From: Aeromonas hydrophila subsp. hydrophila ATCC 7966 | GTDB lineage: Bacteria; Pseudomonadota; Gammaproteobacteria; Enterobacterales; Aeromonadaceae | Assembly (NCBI RefSeq): GCF_000014805.1 | Contig: NC_008570.1 | Coordinates: 4,388,501-4,452,500, forward strand | Direction: 5' to 3' | DNA length: 64,000 bases | Shown here: positions 8,572-16,511 of the stretch, one piece after another | Numbering within the stretch: position 1 is the stretch's first letter | Layout of the letters: each line of letters begins with the position of its first letter | Made by a program: the position numbers and the translations under genes | The notes under the pieces: model-generated | What the model was told of the DNA's origin: nothing | The model's input: only the letters and a program-made list of their open reading frames with translations | Databases searched by the model: none

Positions 8572-9963
8572 TTACAGCGGCAGGCTGATGCGCGCTTCCA
8601 GCCCGCCCTGTTCCCGGTTGTGCAGGGTCAGCTCGCCGCCGTGCTGGTGCACCAGGGTGCGAGCGATGGCGAGCCCCAGCCCCACGCTGCCGGATTCGGT
8701 GTTGCGGGCCTCGTCGAGTCGCACGAACGGCTTGAACACGTCCTCCAGCCTGGCCGGATCGATGCCGGGCCCCTGATCGCAGACCCGGATCACCAGCTCG
8801 CTGTCGGTGCGCTCCAGCGACACCTCGGCACTGCCGGCGTACTTGATGGCGTTGCCGATGAGGTTTTGCAGCACCCGGCGCAGGGTATTGGCGCGGCAGG
8901 CATAGACCTGCTTGCCCTCGGCCAGGCAGGTAACCGGCTGGCCGGTGTCGGCATAGTCGTCGCACAGGCTCTCCAGCAGGCTGACCAGATCCAGCTCCCG
9001 GGTCGCCTCCTGCTGCCCCTCCTCCCGGGCAAAGCTGAGGGTCGCCGCCAGCATCTGCTCCATCTGCTGCAGGGTCTGCTGGATCCGCTCCTTGTCCTCC
9101 CCCTCGTCCAGGAATTCGGTGCGCAGCCGCAGGCTAGTGATGGGGGTACGCAGGTCGTGGGAGATGGCCGCCAGCATCCGGGTGCGGTCCTGCACGAAGC
9201 GGTCGAGCCGGGTGTGCATGCGGTTGAAGGCCTGGATGGATTCGCGCACCTCGGTCGGCCCCTCTTCCCGCAGCGGCTCTATGTCCTCGCCACGGCCGAG
9301 TCGATCCGCGTTGGCGGCCAGCTGCTTGAGCGGCAGGGTGGCGCGGCGGAACAGCCAGATCATCAGGCCGATCACCAGGCTCGCCACCAACATCAGATTG
9401 AGGGTGGTCTGCCAGGACCAGCTGGCCGACTCCTTGTCCACCAGCGAGCTGAACTGCAGCCAGCCACCGCGTGGCAGCTGGATGGAGCCGTACAGCCGCA
9501 TGTCCTGCGGCGGCGGCATCCCCTTGCGATCCTTCATCATCCGGCTGTGGTGCTGCCAGGCACGGCTGCGCTGGGCATCCTGCTTGAGTTCGGCGCTGAT
9601 CTCCACCATCAGGGTCGAGGGGTAGCCCAGCCGGGAGCGCACCAGCTGCTCGAAGCGGGGGCTGCGGTTGTCCGGTTGCAGCGGCTCGTCGGCAATGCGC
9701 AGCAGCAGGGTCTCGCTGCGACTCGCCTTGATGATCTCGTCATAGAGGGAGGGGGGCGAGAGGGCCAGCAGCCGCACCACGGAGACGATGCGCTGCATGG
9801 CGTTGCGGCTGTTGATGTAGCCGAGCGCCTCCTCCCGATCCGTACGGTAGATCTGGATGCTGAGCAGCTGGATCAACACCAGCCCGGCCAGCGCCACCAG
9901 GATGATCTGGCCGGTCAGCCCCTTGGGCCACAGTCTCGACCAGCCACACTTGAGGATCCCCAC
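8572..9963 (-). CDS. Sensor histidine kinase (EnvZ-like architecture)
   Basis: The inner-membrane sensor of a two-component system, 463 residues. One membrane helix is near residues 18-37, a periplasmic sensor domain spans about 40-185, a second helix is at about 187-206, then come a HAMP linker, the dimerisation box with phospho-acceptor His269 (SHDLRTP) and an ATPase domain with N (NLIGNAIKYA), G1 (DQGPGID) and G2 (GSVGLGLAI) boxes. It is encoded 4 bp after its response regulator, in the same operon. The stimulus is unknown. The neighbours across the divergent promoter are small exported proteins, one Met/His-rich, which makes envelope or metal stress plausible (inference). Confidence 0.92.
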   Translation of the reverse strand: MGILKCGWSRLWPKGLTGQIILVALAGLVLIQLLSIQIYRTDREEALGYINSRNAMQRIVSVVRLLALSPPSLYDEIIKASRSETLLLRIADEPLQPDNRSPRFEQLVRSRLGYPSTLMVEISAELKQDAQRSRAWQHHSRMMKDRKGMPPPQDMRLYGSIQLPRGGWLQFSSLVDKESASWSWQTTLNLMLVASLVIGLMIWLFRRATLPLKQLAANADRLGRGEDIEPLREEGPTEVRESIQAFNRMHTRLDRFVQDRTRMLAAISHDLRTPITSLRLRTEFLDEGEDKERIQQTLQQMEQMLAATLSFAREEGQQEATRELDLVSLLESLCDDYADTGQPVTCLAEGKQVYACRANTLRRVLQNLIGNAIKYAGSAEVSLERTDSELVIRVCDQGPGIDPARLEDVFKPFVRLDEARNTESGSVGLGLAIARTLVHQHGGELTLHNREQGGLEARISLPL

Positions 9964-9967
9964 GGCC

Positions 9968-10690
9968 TTATACCTGGGTCACATCGGCGGCGAACAGATA
10001 ACCGCCGCCCCAGATGGTCTTGATCAGCTCCGGGTTCTTGGGATCCCGCTCCAGCTTGCGCCGCAGCCGGCTCACCAGGGTGTCGATGGCCCGGTCGAAC
10101 GCCACCGCCTCGCGGCCACGGGCCAGATCCAGCAGTTGATCCCGGCTCAGCACCCGCTGCGGCCGTTCCAGAAAGACCCGCAGCAGATCGAATTCGGCGG
10201 TGGAGAGGCTCAGGCCCACCCCTTCCTCATCCACCAGCTCGCGCCGGTTGATGTCGAGCAGCCAGCGATCGAAGCGCAGATCCCGGGTCAGCGTTTCGGC
10301 CGCAGGCTGCGGTTCGACCTGGGTGCGGCGCATCACCGCCTTGATGCGGGCCAGCAGCTCGCGCGGATTGAACGGTTTGGCGAGGTAGTCGTCGGCCCCC
10401 ATCTCCAGTCCTATGATGCGGTCGGTCTCCTCCCCCATGGCGGTGAGCATGATAATGGGCAGGCTGGACTTGGCCCGCAGCTCGCGGCAAAGGGTCAGGC
10501 CGTCCTCTCCTGGCATCATCAGATCCAGCACCAGCAGATCGAACTCCCGCTCCTCCAGCAGCCGCTTCATCTCCTTGCCATCCCGGGCACAACTGACCCG
10601 CAGGCCGTGCTGTTCCAGAAAACGCTTCAGCAGATCGCGGATCTCGCTGTGATCGTCGACCACCAGAATGTGGGTGCTGCTTTGGTTCAT
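9968..10690 (-). CDS. OmpR-family response regulator
   Basis: A 240-residue DNA-binding response regulator and partner of the kinase that follows it. The receiver domain (residues 6-118) has the acidic pair D12/D13, phospho-acceptor D56 (LDLMMPGEDG) and the conserved Lys in LAKPFNPREL. The C-terminal winged helix (about 138-235) has the LARGREAVAFDRAIDTLVSRLRRK recognition region. It is closer to OmpR than to PhoB or CpxR, but the identity with true OmpR is unproven and an envZ/ompR pair elsewhere is likely. The gene is first in its operon and faces a block of promoter DNA that is repeated 790 bp away, which may be its operator. Confidence 0.93.
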   Translation of the reverse strand: MNQSSTHILVVDDHSEIRDLLKRFLEQHGLRVSCARDGKEMKRLLEEREFDLLVLDLMMPGEDGLTLCRELRAKSSLPIIMLTAMGEETDRIIGLEMGADDYLAKPFNPRELLARIKAVMRRTQVEPQPAAETLTRDLRFDRWLLDINRRELVDEEGVGLSLSTAEFDLLRVFLERPQRVLSRDQLLDLARGREAVAFDRAIDTLVSRLRRKLERDPKNPELIKTIWGGGYLFAADVTQV

Positions 10691-10774
10691 GAGGCCTCTC
10701 CTGTTAGAGCTGGCACGAGTATACGAAAATCTGCCGGGCGGTTTGTGTCAAAGTGTGCCAGATCAGCAAGATGC

Positions 10775-10835
10775 CACACTCTGCTACAAAAAAGCGCCCG
10801 TTCGGCAAAGTTGAGACACAAGCCGGCTGTTTACT
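10775..10835. promoter_or_regulatory. Duplicated promoter block, copy A
   Basis: A 61-bp segment in the divergent region ahead of the response regulator that matches 11565-11625 at about 46 of 61 positions, with no gaps. Three cores are identical between the copies: 17 bp starting CACACTCTGC, GGCAAAGTT plus AGACAC, and TGTTTACT. Spacing between cores is the same in both copies. It is probably the binding site of a shared regulator, most simply the adjacent OmpR-family protein. Confidence 0.6.
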
Positions 10836-10870
10836 GTGGCCATCCCATCGGTTGCAGGAGTAGACAGGCC

Positions 10871-11050
10871 ATGCTGGCCCTCACCACCCCCTTGCTGCTG
10901 GCCTTTGCCGCCAGCGAAGCCCTTGCCAGACAGGCGAGCAGCAGCTCACCCCAACCGGCGAGCCCCCCGGACCACCAGCAGACATCCCCCGCCGACAGGG
11001 CCCCCGGCCGCGGCGACGCCAAGGGTGCGACCGAACCCCCTTTGTCATGA
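10871..11050 (+). CDS. Possible small exported protein (59 aa)
   Basis: A short reading frame starting MLALTTPLLLAFAASEALA, with AGGAG about 10 nt upstream, then a Ser/Pro/Gln-rich tail. The N-terminus is hydrophobic and signal-like but lacks an initial positive charge, so export is uncertain. Support comes from its position: it is the first frame downstream of promoter block A, and the equivalent position after block B holds a clear exported protein gene. It may instead be untranslated leader of the next gene. Confidence 0.35.
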   Translation: MLALTTPLLLAFAASEALARQASSSSPQPASPPDHQQTSPADRAPGRGDAKGATEPPLS

Positions 11051-11132
11051 TGTGCGGCCGCCAGGTGGCGGCTACGCACCCTGACTTTTCTGCCGCCATC
11101 TTGCGGCGAGTCATACCAAGGAGAGCAATATC

Positions 11133-11459
11133 ATGATCAACAAGAGCCTGACTCTGTTAATGCTGGCCGGCCTGGCCCACACCGGCCTGGCCCAGGCCGC
11201 CCTCCCCGCCGACGTCAGTGCCGCTCCCGGCCTGCTGTTCGTCAACTGGCACGACGCAGTCAGCAGCAATGAGGCACACCCCACCCTGGTGATCCGCAAC
11301 GCCACCGGCGACGTGCTCAAGCGGGTGCCTGCCGAGTTGCAGGGGATGCAGCAGGTGCGTCTGCCAATGCGGGCCCAGGGTGACCTGACCCTCAGCCTGG
11401 ACGGCGAGAGCAGCAGCTATCGCATGCCCTACAGCGTCGGCAGCGGTCGCCAGCGCTAA
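11133..11459 (+). CDS. Small exported protein, paralogue of the 26945-27277 product
   Basis: A 108-residue protein with a signal peptide (cleavage near AQAALPADV) and a mature domain of about 85 residues containing APGLLFVNWHDA, a middle QQVRLP...QGDLTLSL segment and a C-terminal SYRMPYSVGSGRQR. The same blocks in the same order occur in the product at 26945-27277 (APGVLFVNWHA, QQVQIP, QGNLTVSL, GSGKQR), so this is a two-member local family. It has a strong AAGGAG and its own terminator. The fold looks like a small beta-rich periplasmic domain. No named family was recognised and the function is unknown. Confidence 0.85.
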   Translation: MINKSLTLLMLAGLAHTGLAQAALPADVSAAPGLLFVNWHDAVSSNEAHPTLVIRNATGDVLKRVPAELQGMQQVRLPMRAQGDLTLSLDGESSSYRMPYSVGSGRQR

Positions 11460-11473
11460 GCCGGCCCCAGCCT

Positions 11474-11517
11474 AAAAATACCCCGCCAGCGGGCGACGCT
11501 GACGGGGTATTTTTATT
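11474..11517 (+). terminator. Terminator after the small exported protein
   Basis: A long hairpin with AAAAATACCCCG on the left and CGGGGTATTTTT on the right, plus an inner CAGCG/CGCTG stem. It is symmetric and followed by further T residues. Confidence 0.9.
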
Positions 11518-11564
11518 TCCCGTCCGGCATGCGCCCGGTCAAGCCCTGTACAGCATCACCGTGT

Positions 11565-11625
11565 CACACTCTGCTACAAAATAGGCTTCAACTGGCAAAG
11601 TTCAGACACCAGTCTGGTGTTTACT
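11565..11625. promoter_or_regulatory. Duplicated promoter block, copy B
   Basis: The second copy of the 61-bp block described at 10775-10835, lying 54 bp upstream of the Met/His-rich exported protein start. Conserved cores and their spacing are identical to copy A, while the 12 bp between the first and second core differ, as expected for a protein-binding array kept by selection. Confidence 0.6.
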
Positions 11626-11678
11626 TAGGGTCAAGGCGAGCAAGCCGACCCCGAACTCAATCCGCAAGGAGATAGACC

Positions 11679-12029
11679 ATGAAAAAACTGACCAAGACCC
11701 TGCTGACCGCCACCCTGATCCTTGGCCTGCCGCTCGGCGCCTATGCCGCCAGCGAAGCCGTCACCACCGCCCAGCCCGGCATGATGACCGACTGCCCGAT
11801 GGACGGCAGCGGCATGATGGGCGGCAAGCACCATGGCGGCCGCCACGACAAGATGGCCCGCATGCAGAACATGACGCCGGAGCAGATCCAGACTCACCTG
11901 CAGCAGCGTTACGACAAGATCGAAGACCCGGCCAAGAAGGCTGAATTCGTGAAAAACCTGAGCCTGCGTGCCGACGGCATGACCAAGCACGCCGAAGCGA
12001 TGAAGCAGTTCGCCGAAGCGCATCAGTAA
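11679..12029 (+). CDS. Small Met/His-rich exported protein
   Basis: A 116-residue protein with a clear signal peptide (MKKLTKTLL...GAYA-ASEA). The mature N-terminus is rich in Met, Gly and His (GMMTDCPMDG, GMMGGKHHGGRH), the kind of segment that binds copper or other soft metals. The rest is a charged amphipathic helix pair, loosely reminiscent of Spy/CpxP-type periplasmic chaperones but without a recognisable LTxxQ repeat. It carries promoter block B, which links it to the two-component system at 8572-10690. A role in periplasmic metal or envelope stress is inferred, not shown. Confidence 0.8.
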   Translation: MKKLTKTLLTATLILGLPLGAYAASEAVTTAQPGMMTDCPMDGSGMMGGKHHGGRHDKMARMQNMTPEQIQTHLQQRYDKIEDPAKKAEFVKNLSLRADGMTKHAEAMKQFAEAHQ

Positions 12030-12042
12030 TTCGACAAGCAGC

Positions 12043-12069
12043 AAAAAGGGGCCCTCGGGCCCCTTTTTT
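12043..12069. terminator. Bidirectional terminator
   Basis: AAAAAGGGGCC with GGCCCCTTTTTT and a 4-nt loop lies between the convergent genes ending at 12029 and 12088. Confidence 0.9.
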
Positions 12070-12087
12070 CATGCACGTCGTTCAGAC

Positions 12088-12507
12088 TCAAGCCTTGGTC
12101 TTGTCGACCAGGTTCAGGGTCTTGACGGTCTCGCCTTCGAACTTGATAAGCACGTTCTTCTGAGCGGCTTCGGCATCCTTGAACAGGGTCTTGGAGGTCT
12201 CTGCCAGCATGGGAGATACCTTGTTCAGGGCGCCCAGGTCATAGGTCCACACTTCCAGACCGGCTTCGGTCTTGGTGCTGGCCGGTGCGCCCAGCTTGTC
12301 CTTGATGGCCTGCTTGTTGGAGCCGCCTTCCTTGATGTCCAGCGCCTTCTTGATTGCTTCATTGGAGGCGCTGTCCATGGCGGAGCCGGCCATCTCTTTG
12401 GCAGTGCTGGTCACGCTGCTGGTCACTGTGTCGGTCAGGGAATCCATCAGACCGGCGTTGGCCATCAGGGGCAGTGCAGTCAGGGCAACCAGGATGCTCT
12501 TTTTCAT
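12088..12507 (-). CDS. Exported protein with a BamE/OmlA-like domain
   Basis: A 139-residue protein with a signal peptide (MKKSILVALTALPLMANA). A Ser/Thr/Ala-rich region (about residues 20-55) is followed by a segment resembling the small BamE/OmlA fold: KQAIKDKLGAPAS, then EVWTYDLG, ending VLIKFEGETVKTLNLV. Proteins of that fold are envelope proteins, often lipoproteins, but this one has no lipobox Cys, so it should be a soluble periplasmic protein. It is monocistronic and convergent with the Met/His-rich gene. The assignment rests on short motif resemblance. Confidence 0.65.
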   Translation of the reverse strand: MKKSILVALTALPLMANAGLMDSLTDTVTSSVTSTAKEMAGSAMDSASNEAIKKALDIKEGGSNKQAIKDKLGAPASTKTEAGLEVWTYDLGALNKVSPMLAETSKTLFKDAEAAQKNVLIKFEGETVKTLNLVDKTKA

Positions 12508-12666
12508 CGTTTCATGTCTCGCGGGGGATTAAAGAGCGCGCATCAGACCAGCGTACTCGTACGGAGTCAAGATGAGGGTGCGGTCAAGACGCATCCGGGG
12601 GGGATAACCAGAATAATCCGACATGACGGCGGCTTAGCCGGACCACCGACGCCGGCTATGGACGGA

Positions 12667-13668
12667 CTACTCGCAGATCTGGTTCTTGCCCGTCAGCTTG
12701 GCCTGGTAGAGGGCCCGATCCACCCGCACCATCAGCTGGCTCATGTGCTCGTCCGGCTGGTACTCGGCCAGCCCGAAGCTCATGGTGATGTCGAAGTGCT
12801 GGCAGACCCGCGACTGCACCAGCAGCTCCCGCAGCTTGTCGGCGACCAGCCGGCCATCGAGCCGGCCGGTATTGGGCAGCACCACCATGAACTCGTCGCC
12901 GCCCCAGCGGGCAATCAGATCGATTTCGCGGATGTGGCTGCGCACCAGCGCCACTATGTTGATCAGGGTCTGATCCCCGGCGTGGTGGCCGTGGTTGTCG
13001 TTGATCTGCTTGAAGTCATCCACGTCCATTGCGATGACGGAGAAGGGCTGGTGAAAGCGCTTGGCCCGTTCGCACTCCTGGCGGATGGCCCGCTCCAGCC
13101 GGTAGCGGCTGGCGGCACCGGTCAGGGCATCGGTCTCCGCCAGTTGGCGGTTCTCCTCCGCCTTCTGCTGCAACGCCTCGTTGAGCCGCACCAGCTCGGC
13201 GGTGCGCTCGGCAATCTGCTGCTCCAGGGTGTGATTGCGCCGCTCCAGCTGCTCCAGCAGCAGCTTTTGGGCGTGGATGTTGCGATGGGCACCGATCATC
13301 CGGGCCACCGACCCATCCGGGTTGCGGGCGATGACGCGGCCGCAATCCTCGATCCAGATATAATCGCCGGCGCGGCTGCGGCAACGATACTCGACCCGGT
13401 AGTCGGGGGCGGCGCCGCTCAGGTAGGCATCGAAGCTGGCCATCACCCGATCCATGTCGTCGGGGTGGATCACGCTCTCCCAGGTGAAGACGTTGTTGCC
13501 AAGGGAGTGGGCTTCGTAGCCCAGCATCTGATACCAGCCCGGGTTGCGATAGACGAAGCCGGTGTTGGCATTCCAGTCCCAGATCCCGTCGCTCACCACC
13601 GCCAGAATGCCGTGTATCACGGCCTCGCTGACGTCCGAGATCCTGATCGTGTCGCTGTCCTGCAGCAT
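12667..13668 (-). CDS. PAS-domain diguanylate cyclase
   Basis: A soluble c-di-GMP synthase. The start at 13668 (MLQDSDTIRIS) is preferred because AAGG lies 9 nt upstream; the frame stays open to 13752. The N-terminal PAS domain (about residues 10-135, with WDWN...YRNPGWYQMLGY and a PAC-like end, VARMIGAHRNIH) probably senses a ligand or redox signal. A coiled coil with many Glu/Gln (about 135-185) leads into a GGDEF domain with an intact GGDEF active site. The inhibitory I-site RxxD (REID) sits exactly five residues upstream, so product feedback inhibition is expected. No membrane helices. It is a single gene. Confidence 0.92.
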   Translation of the reverse strand: MLQDSDTIRISDVSEAVIHGILAVVSDGIWDWNANTGFVYRNPGWYQMLGYEAHSLGNNVFTWESVIHPDDMDRVMASFDAYLSGAAPDYRVEYRCRSRAGDYIWIEDCGRVIARNPDGSVARMIGAHRNIHAQKLLLEQLERRNHTLEQQIAERTAELVRLNEALQQKAEENRQLAETDALTGAASRYRLERAIRQECERAKRFHQPFSVIAMDVDDFKQINDNHGHHAGDQTLINIVALVRSHIREIDLIARWGGDEFMVVLPNTGRLDGRLVADKLRELLVQSRVCQHFDITMSFGLAEYQPDEHMSQLMVRVDRALYQAKLTGKNQICE

Positions 13669-13856
13669 GGAGACCATCCTTGTCTTGCCGCCCCGCAGGG
13701 TGCGGGGCATTCCAGCCTGATGTTGAGAAATGACAGCGGCAGACGGCTGCACAGCCCGCTATCCGTTGATCGATGAAAACCGCCACCGCTTGTTCCGGTT
13801 ATCGGCCGCCATCGGGTTCGTCTGAATAACAGTAGCAACCAGTGTGGCTCAATATT

Positions 13857-14783
13857 TCACCCTTGTCCGGTTTTAAAGGCGGGATGATGCAGGCTGCGAT
13901 AGTGGCTGGGTGCCAACCCGTGCTGGCGTTTGAAGGCGGTGGAGAAGTGGTACTCGTTCTTGAAGCCGCACTGCTCGGCCAGCAGCTTCACCGAGTCGGT
14001 CCGGCTAGCCAGCAAGAGCGCCGCCCGTTGCAGCCGCAGCCGTTGCAATAGCGCCATGGGGGCCAGCGCAAAGTGCTGCTGGCAGAGCCGGTAGAGCTGG
14101 CGTTCGGAAAGATGCAGGGCACCGGCCATGCGCGCTATGTCCCACGGCTCGGTCAGCGCCTCTTTGAGCTGCAATTCGAGGCGCAACGCCAGCCGCTCGC
14201 CACGCCGCTGCCCCTCCCCCTTTTGCAGCAAGCGGCGCAGGTAAAAGCCGAGCTGCTCAACCAGCAGGGCGCTGAGCAGCGGGTCCTGATGGCGCTCCTG
14301 CTCCGCATAGAGGTTCTCGAGCGTGCGCAGCACGGTAGCCTGCTGGGAGGTGCAACCGAGCCGGGGGTGGCTGGCGAAGGCATCCCAGGGGGAGTCCTTG
14401 TGCAGCAGCAGCCACACCAGCTCCCACTCACCCGTCTCGTTCAACGGCTGATCCAACGGCTCGTTCACCTGCTCACTAAGCTGGTAGCAGAGCGGCTCCC
14501 CGGCCGGGATCAGCGCCCACTCGCCGACCTGCAACCGCTCGCGGCGATCCCCCACCTGCACCTCCCCCTCGCCACCCAGGGTCAGCAGAAAGCAGTGCAC
14601 ATCGGCAAAGCGGCGCGCGATGCGGTAGCGAGTCTTGAGACGGGAATAGCCCGCCAGCCACACCTGCTCCTGTGCGAGGGCCGGCAGCAGGCTGTCACAG
14701 CAGATCTGCTCGCGGCAGTCGGGGGAGACATCGACAAGATCGGTGTTGGCAGTTTCAGACATCATCAGGACGGGCTCAGCCAT
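13857..14783 (-). CDS. AraC-family transcriptional regulator
   Basis: 308 residues with an N-terminal cupin-like ligand domain (about 25-150) and a C-terminal pair of helix-turn-helix motifs (about 205-300), including LHLSERQLYRLCQQHF and the second motif CGFKNEYHFSTAFKRQHGLAP, which is typical of AraC/XylS. It is divergent from the VOC gene at 14841, with only 57 bp between them, so it may control that gene. The inducer is unknown. The start could be one of the internal Met residues (7, 8), since no good ribosome binding site precedes any of them. Confidence 0.88.
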   Translation of the reverse strand: MAEPVLMMSETANTDLVDVSPDCREQICCDSLLPALAQEQVWLAGYSRLKTRYRIARRFADVHCFLLTLGGEGEVQVGDRRERLQVGEWALIPAGEPLCYQLSEQVNEPLDQPLNETGEWELVWLLLHKDSPWDAFASHPRLGCTSQQATVLRTLENLYAEQERHQDPLLSALLVEQLGFYLRRLLQKGEGQRRGERLALRLELQLKEALTEPWDIARMAGALHLSERQLYRLCQQHFALAPMALLQRLRLQRAALLLASRTDSVKLLAEQCGFKNEYHFSTAFKRQHGLAPSHYRSLHHPAFKTGQG

Positions 14784-14840
14784 GTCGAAGGAACAGGCCC
14801 CAGCATAACATCAAGGGCATCAAGTCACAGGAGACCAGCC

Positions 14841-15239
14841 ATGCATATCCATCACGTCGCCATCTGGGCGCAGGATCTGGAGGCACTCAAGGCATTCTAC
14901 TGCACCCTGTTTGGCGGGCAGGCCAATGAGCGCTATCACAATCCGAGCAAACAATTCAGCTCTTACTTCGTGCGCTTCGAGGGGGGCGCCAGCCTGGAGC
15001 TGATGCACACCCCCATCCTGTTTCCGGCGGATCTGCACCTGCCACACCCGTTGCAGGGGCTGGCCCATATCGCCTTCTCCCTCGGCAGCGTGGAGGAGGT
15101 GGACAAGATGACCGCCCGCCTCAAGCTGCTCAAGAGCGCCGAGGTGAAACACCTGGACGGCCCCCGCTGGACCGGCGACGGCTATTACGAGAGCACCTTC
15201 CTCGACCCGGAAGGCAACCGGCTGGAGCTCACCATCTAA
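14841..15239 (+). CDS. VOC-family (glyoxalase-like) protein
   Basis: 132 residues forming two beta-alpha-beta-beta-beta units of the vicinal-oxygen-chelate fold. The start MHIHHVAIWAQDLEALKAFY carries the first metal His; SLELMH, GLAHIAFSLGS and FLDPEGNRLELTI carry the later conserved His/Glu positions. Such proteins include glyoxalase I, dioxygenases and fosfomycin/bleomycin resistance enzymes. The arrangement is closest to the short YaeR/glyoxalase-like group, whose substrate is usually unknown. CAGGAG lies upstream of the start. It is divergent from an AraC regulator and followed by a repeat hairpin. Confidence 0.85.
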   Translation: MHIHHVAIWAQDLEALKAFYCTLFGGQANERYHNPSKQFSSYFVRFEGGASLELMHTPILFPADLHLPHPLQGLAHIAFSLGSVEEVDKMTARLKLLKSAEVKHLDGPRWTGDGYYESTFLDPEGNRLELTI

Positions 15240-15258
15240 TACCTGAATGCTCCCCTCA

Positions 15259-15280
15259 CCCTCTCCCCAACGGGAGAGGG
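15259..15280. repeat. CCCTCTCCC/GGGAGAGGG inverted repeat
   Basis: A perfect 9-bp inverted repeat with a 4-nt loop just after the VOC gene. It resembles dispersed palindromic intergenic repeats seen in gammaproteobacterial genomes and may also act as a transcription end. Confidence 0.6.
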
Positions 15281-15354
15281 GATAAAACAGCATCGGGGAT
15301 ATGATCGCCCACCACACCGGTTTGGCTAACCGCAATCCATCAGCCACATAGGTT

Positions 15355-15374
15355 CGATTAGCGAAGCGTAATCG
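15355..15374. repeat. Palindromic repeat, CGATTAGCGAAGCGTAATCG type
   Basis: A 20-bp imperfect palindrome with CGATTA/TAATCG ends. Nearly the same sequence, one base different, is found at 48792-48811, and a relative at 48918-48940. It belongs to a dispersed intergenic repeat family, here on the left flank of an AT-rich gene. Confidence 0.65.
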
Positions 15375-15457
15375 GACAGCGGTAACGGCATTGCTCCCTT
15401 CCCCCGTTTATTAAAAAAGGAGGATAAGGGGCCGAAAAAAGAGATTGCGCGGTAAAC

Positions 15458-15478
15458 GTTGGGCTTCGCTAAGCCCAA
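15458..15478. repeat. TTGGGCTTCGCTAAGCCCAA palindrome
   Basis: An approximately 20-bp palindrome with 8-bp arms immediately left of the AT-rich gene at 15574. Together with the repeat at 15355 it marks the junction between GC-rich chromosome and AT-rich insert. Confidence 0.6.
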
Positions 15479-15573
15479 CATACGAGATTGTTCACGAGGC
15501 AGAGATATTCTCACCCTGTACTCAAAAATTCATCAGTGATACACTTGATGAAAGCAAAAAATGTGACGTCAAT

Positions 15574-16491
15574 ATGTATAAATACATTATTTCAATGTTA
15601 ATTTTAATATGTGCCTCTGGTTTTATAATTGCTTATAGTGATGGTGGTTTTTCAAAATGTGATAGTTCAAGTAGCACAGTTATGCTGTGCTACTTGAACT
15701 ATACAGTCAAAGCTATTCCTAGTTGGCTTGTACCTGCCATAGGGATATTCCTGTCTGCACTTTTCGCTCATGAATTTACAAAAAAAAGAACTCAAGAAGA
15801 TAATATAAAGAAAAGATATGACCAATACACCCAAGACTCTACCTCAATATGTATTGAGCTTGTTAATTGCTTCGAGCAATTATCAGAGATAAAAAGAACT
15901 TATATGAGTGCCATAGGGAATGACGATGATGTGATAAGATGTTTAAAATTATTACATGCATATCCATATAACCTTGCACCATGTAAAACCAGCATGGCAC
16001 CGCTATGTTTCATTACTAAAGAAATGAATAGCCTTAATAAGCATGATGTGTCCAATCCTATTTTTATAGGGAAGGCTGTTTTTAATTACAACACTTTGGT
16101 AAATGAATATGAAAAACTTACAGGATTAGCCAATCAGATACATACATCTTTAGTTAAAGATGGATTGTTGATTATGAATGGTGGCTCTTGTTCTTTTGAT
16201 ATAAAGAAAATCTTTGATGAAAACAAAAAAAGTTTTCATGACATTAACACATTTATAATATTATATGAGAAATTTATTATAGCAATCAACGTTTGCATTG
16301 ACATACTGGCATTAATAATAAATACTCTACCGACTGAAATAGATAAGTATTTTATATCATCATCTCAAGAGCGATTTCTGTTACGTTATACTTTTGACGA
16401 GAGCATATTAATAAATCCACCTAAAGTTAACATAGATGGTGAACTGAAAAATTTAATATTTCGTCTCAATCTGCCTCAAGAAATAGTCTAG
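15574..16491 (+). CDS. AT-rich orphan membrane protein
   Basis: About 305 residues from the ATG at 15574 (MYKYIISML). The frame is open from 15445, but the upstream part runs through the palindromic repeat and is probably not translated. Two hydrophobic segments lie at the N-terminus (about residues 3-20 and 45-65), then a large soluble, mostly helical, Lys/Ile/Asn-rich domain with several Cys residues and no recognised motif. Base composition is far more AT-rich than all neighbours, and the gene sits between repeat palindromes, so it is probably horizontally acquired. Two N-terminal helices plus a cytoplasmic domain is a layout shared by several phage-defence effectors, but nothing specific supports that role. 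A perfect 18-bp inverted repeat lies inside the coding sequence. Confidence 0.7.
   Translation: MYKYIISMLILICASGFIIAYSDGGFSKCDSSSSTVMLCYLNYTVKAIPSWLVPAIGIFLSALFAHEFTKKRTQEDNIKKRYDQYTQDSTSICIELVNCFEQLSEIKRTYMSAIGNDDDVIRCLKLLHAYPYNLAPCKTSMAPLCFITKEMNSLNKHDVSNPIFIGKAVFNYNTLVNEYEKLTGLANQIHTSLVKDGLLIMNGGSCSFDIKKIFDENKKSFHDINTFIILYEKFIIAINVCIDILALIINTLPTEIDKYFISSSQERFLLRYTFDESILINPPKVNIDGELKNLIFRLNLPQEIV
15662..15702. repeat. Perfect 18-bp inverted repeat inside the orphan gene
   Basis: Arms at 15662-15679 and 15685-15702 are exact reverse complements with a 5-nt spacer. It would form a very stable mRNA hairpin about 30 codons into the gene and encodes the Ser-rich segment between the two membrane helices. 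Confidence 0.85.
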
Positions 16492-16511
16492 CTGCATTTC
16501 GCTGAAATATT

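Noticed and set aside
9968..10690. Naming the two-component pair ompR/envZ
   Set aside because: Similarity is to the family; the neighbouring genes and divergent small exported proteins do not fit the standard ompR/envZ locus, so no symbol is given.
15445..15573. N-terminal extension of the AT-rich gene
   Set aside because: The frame runs through the palindromic repeat, whose other copies are intergenic, so translation probably starts at 15574.
15240..15573. Possible insertion sequence or transposon around the AT-rich gene
   Set aside because: No transposase, no long terminal inverted repeats and no target-site duplication could be seen; only short palindromic repeats are present.
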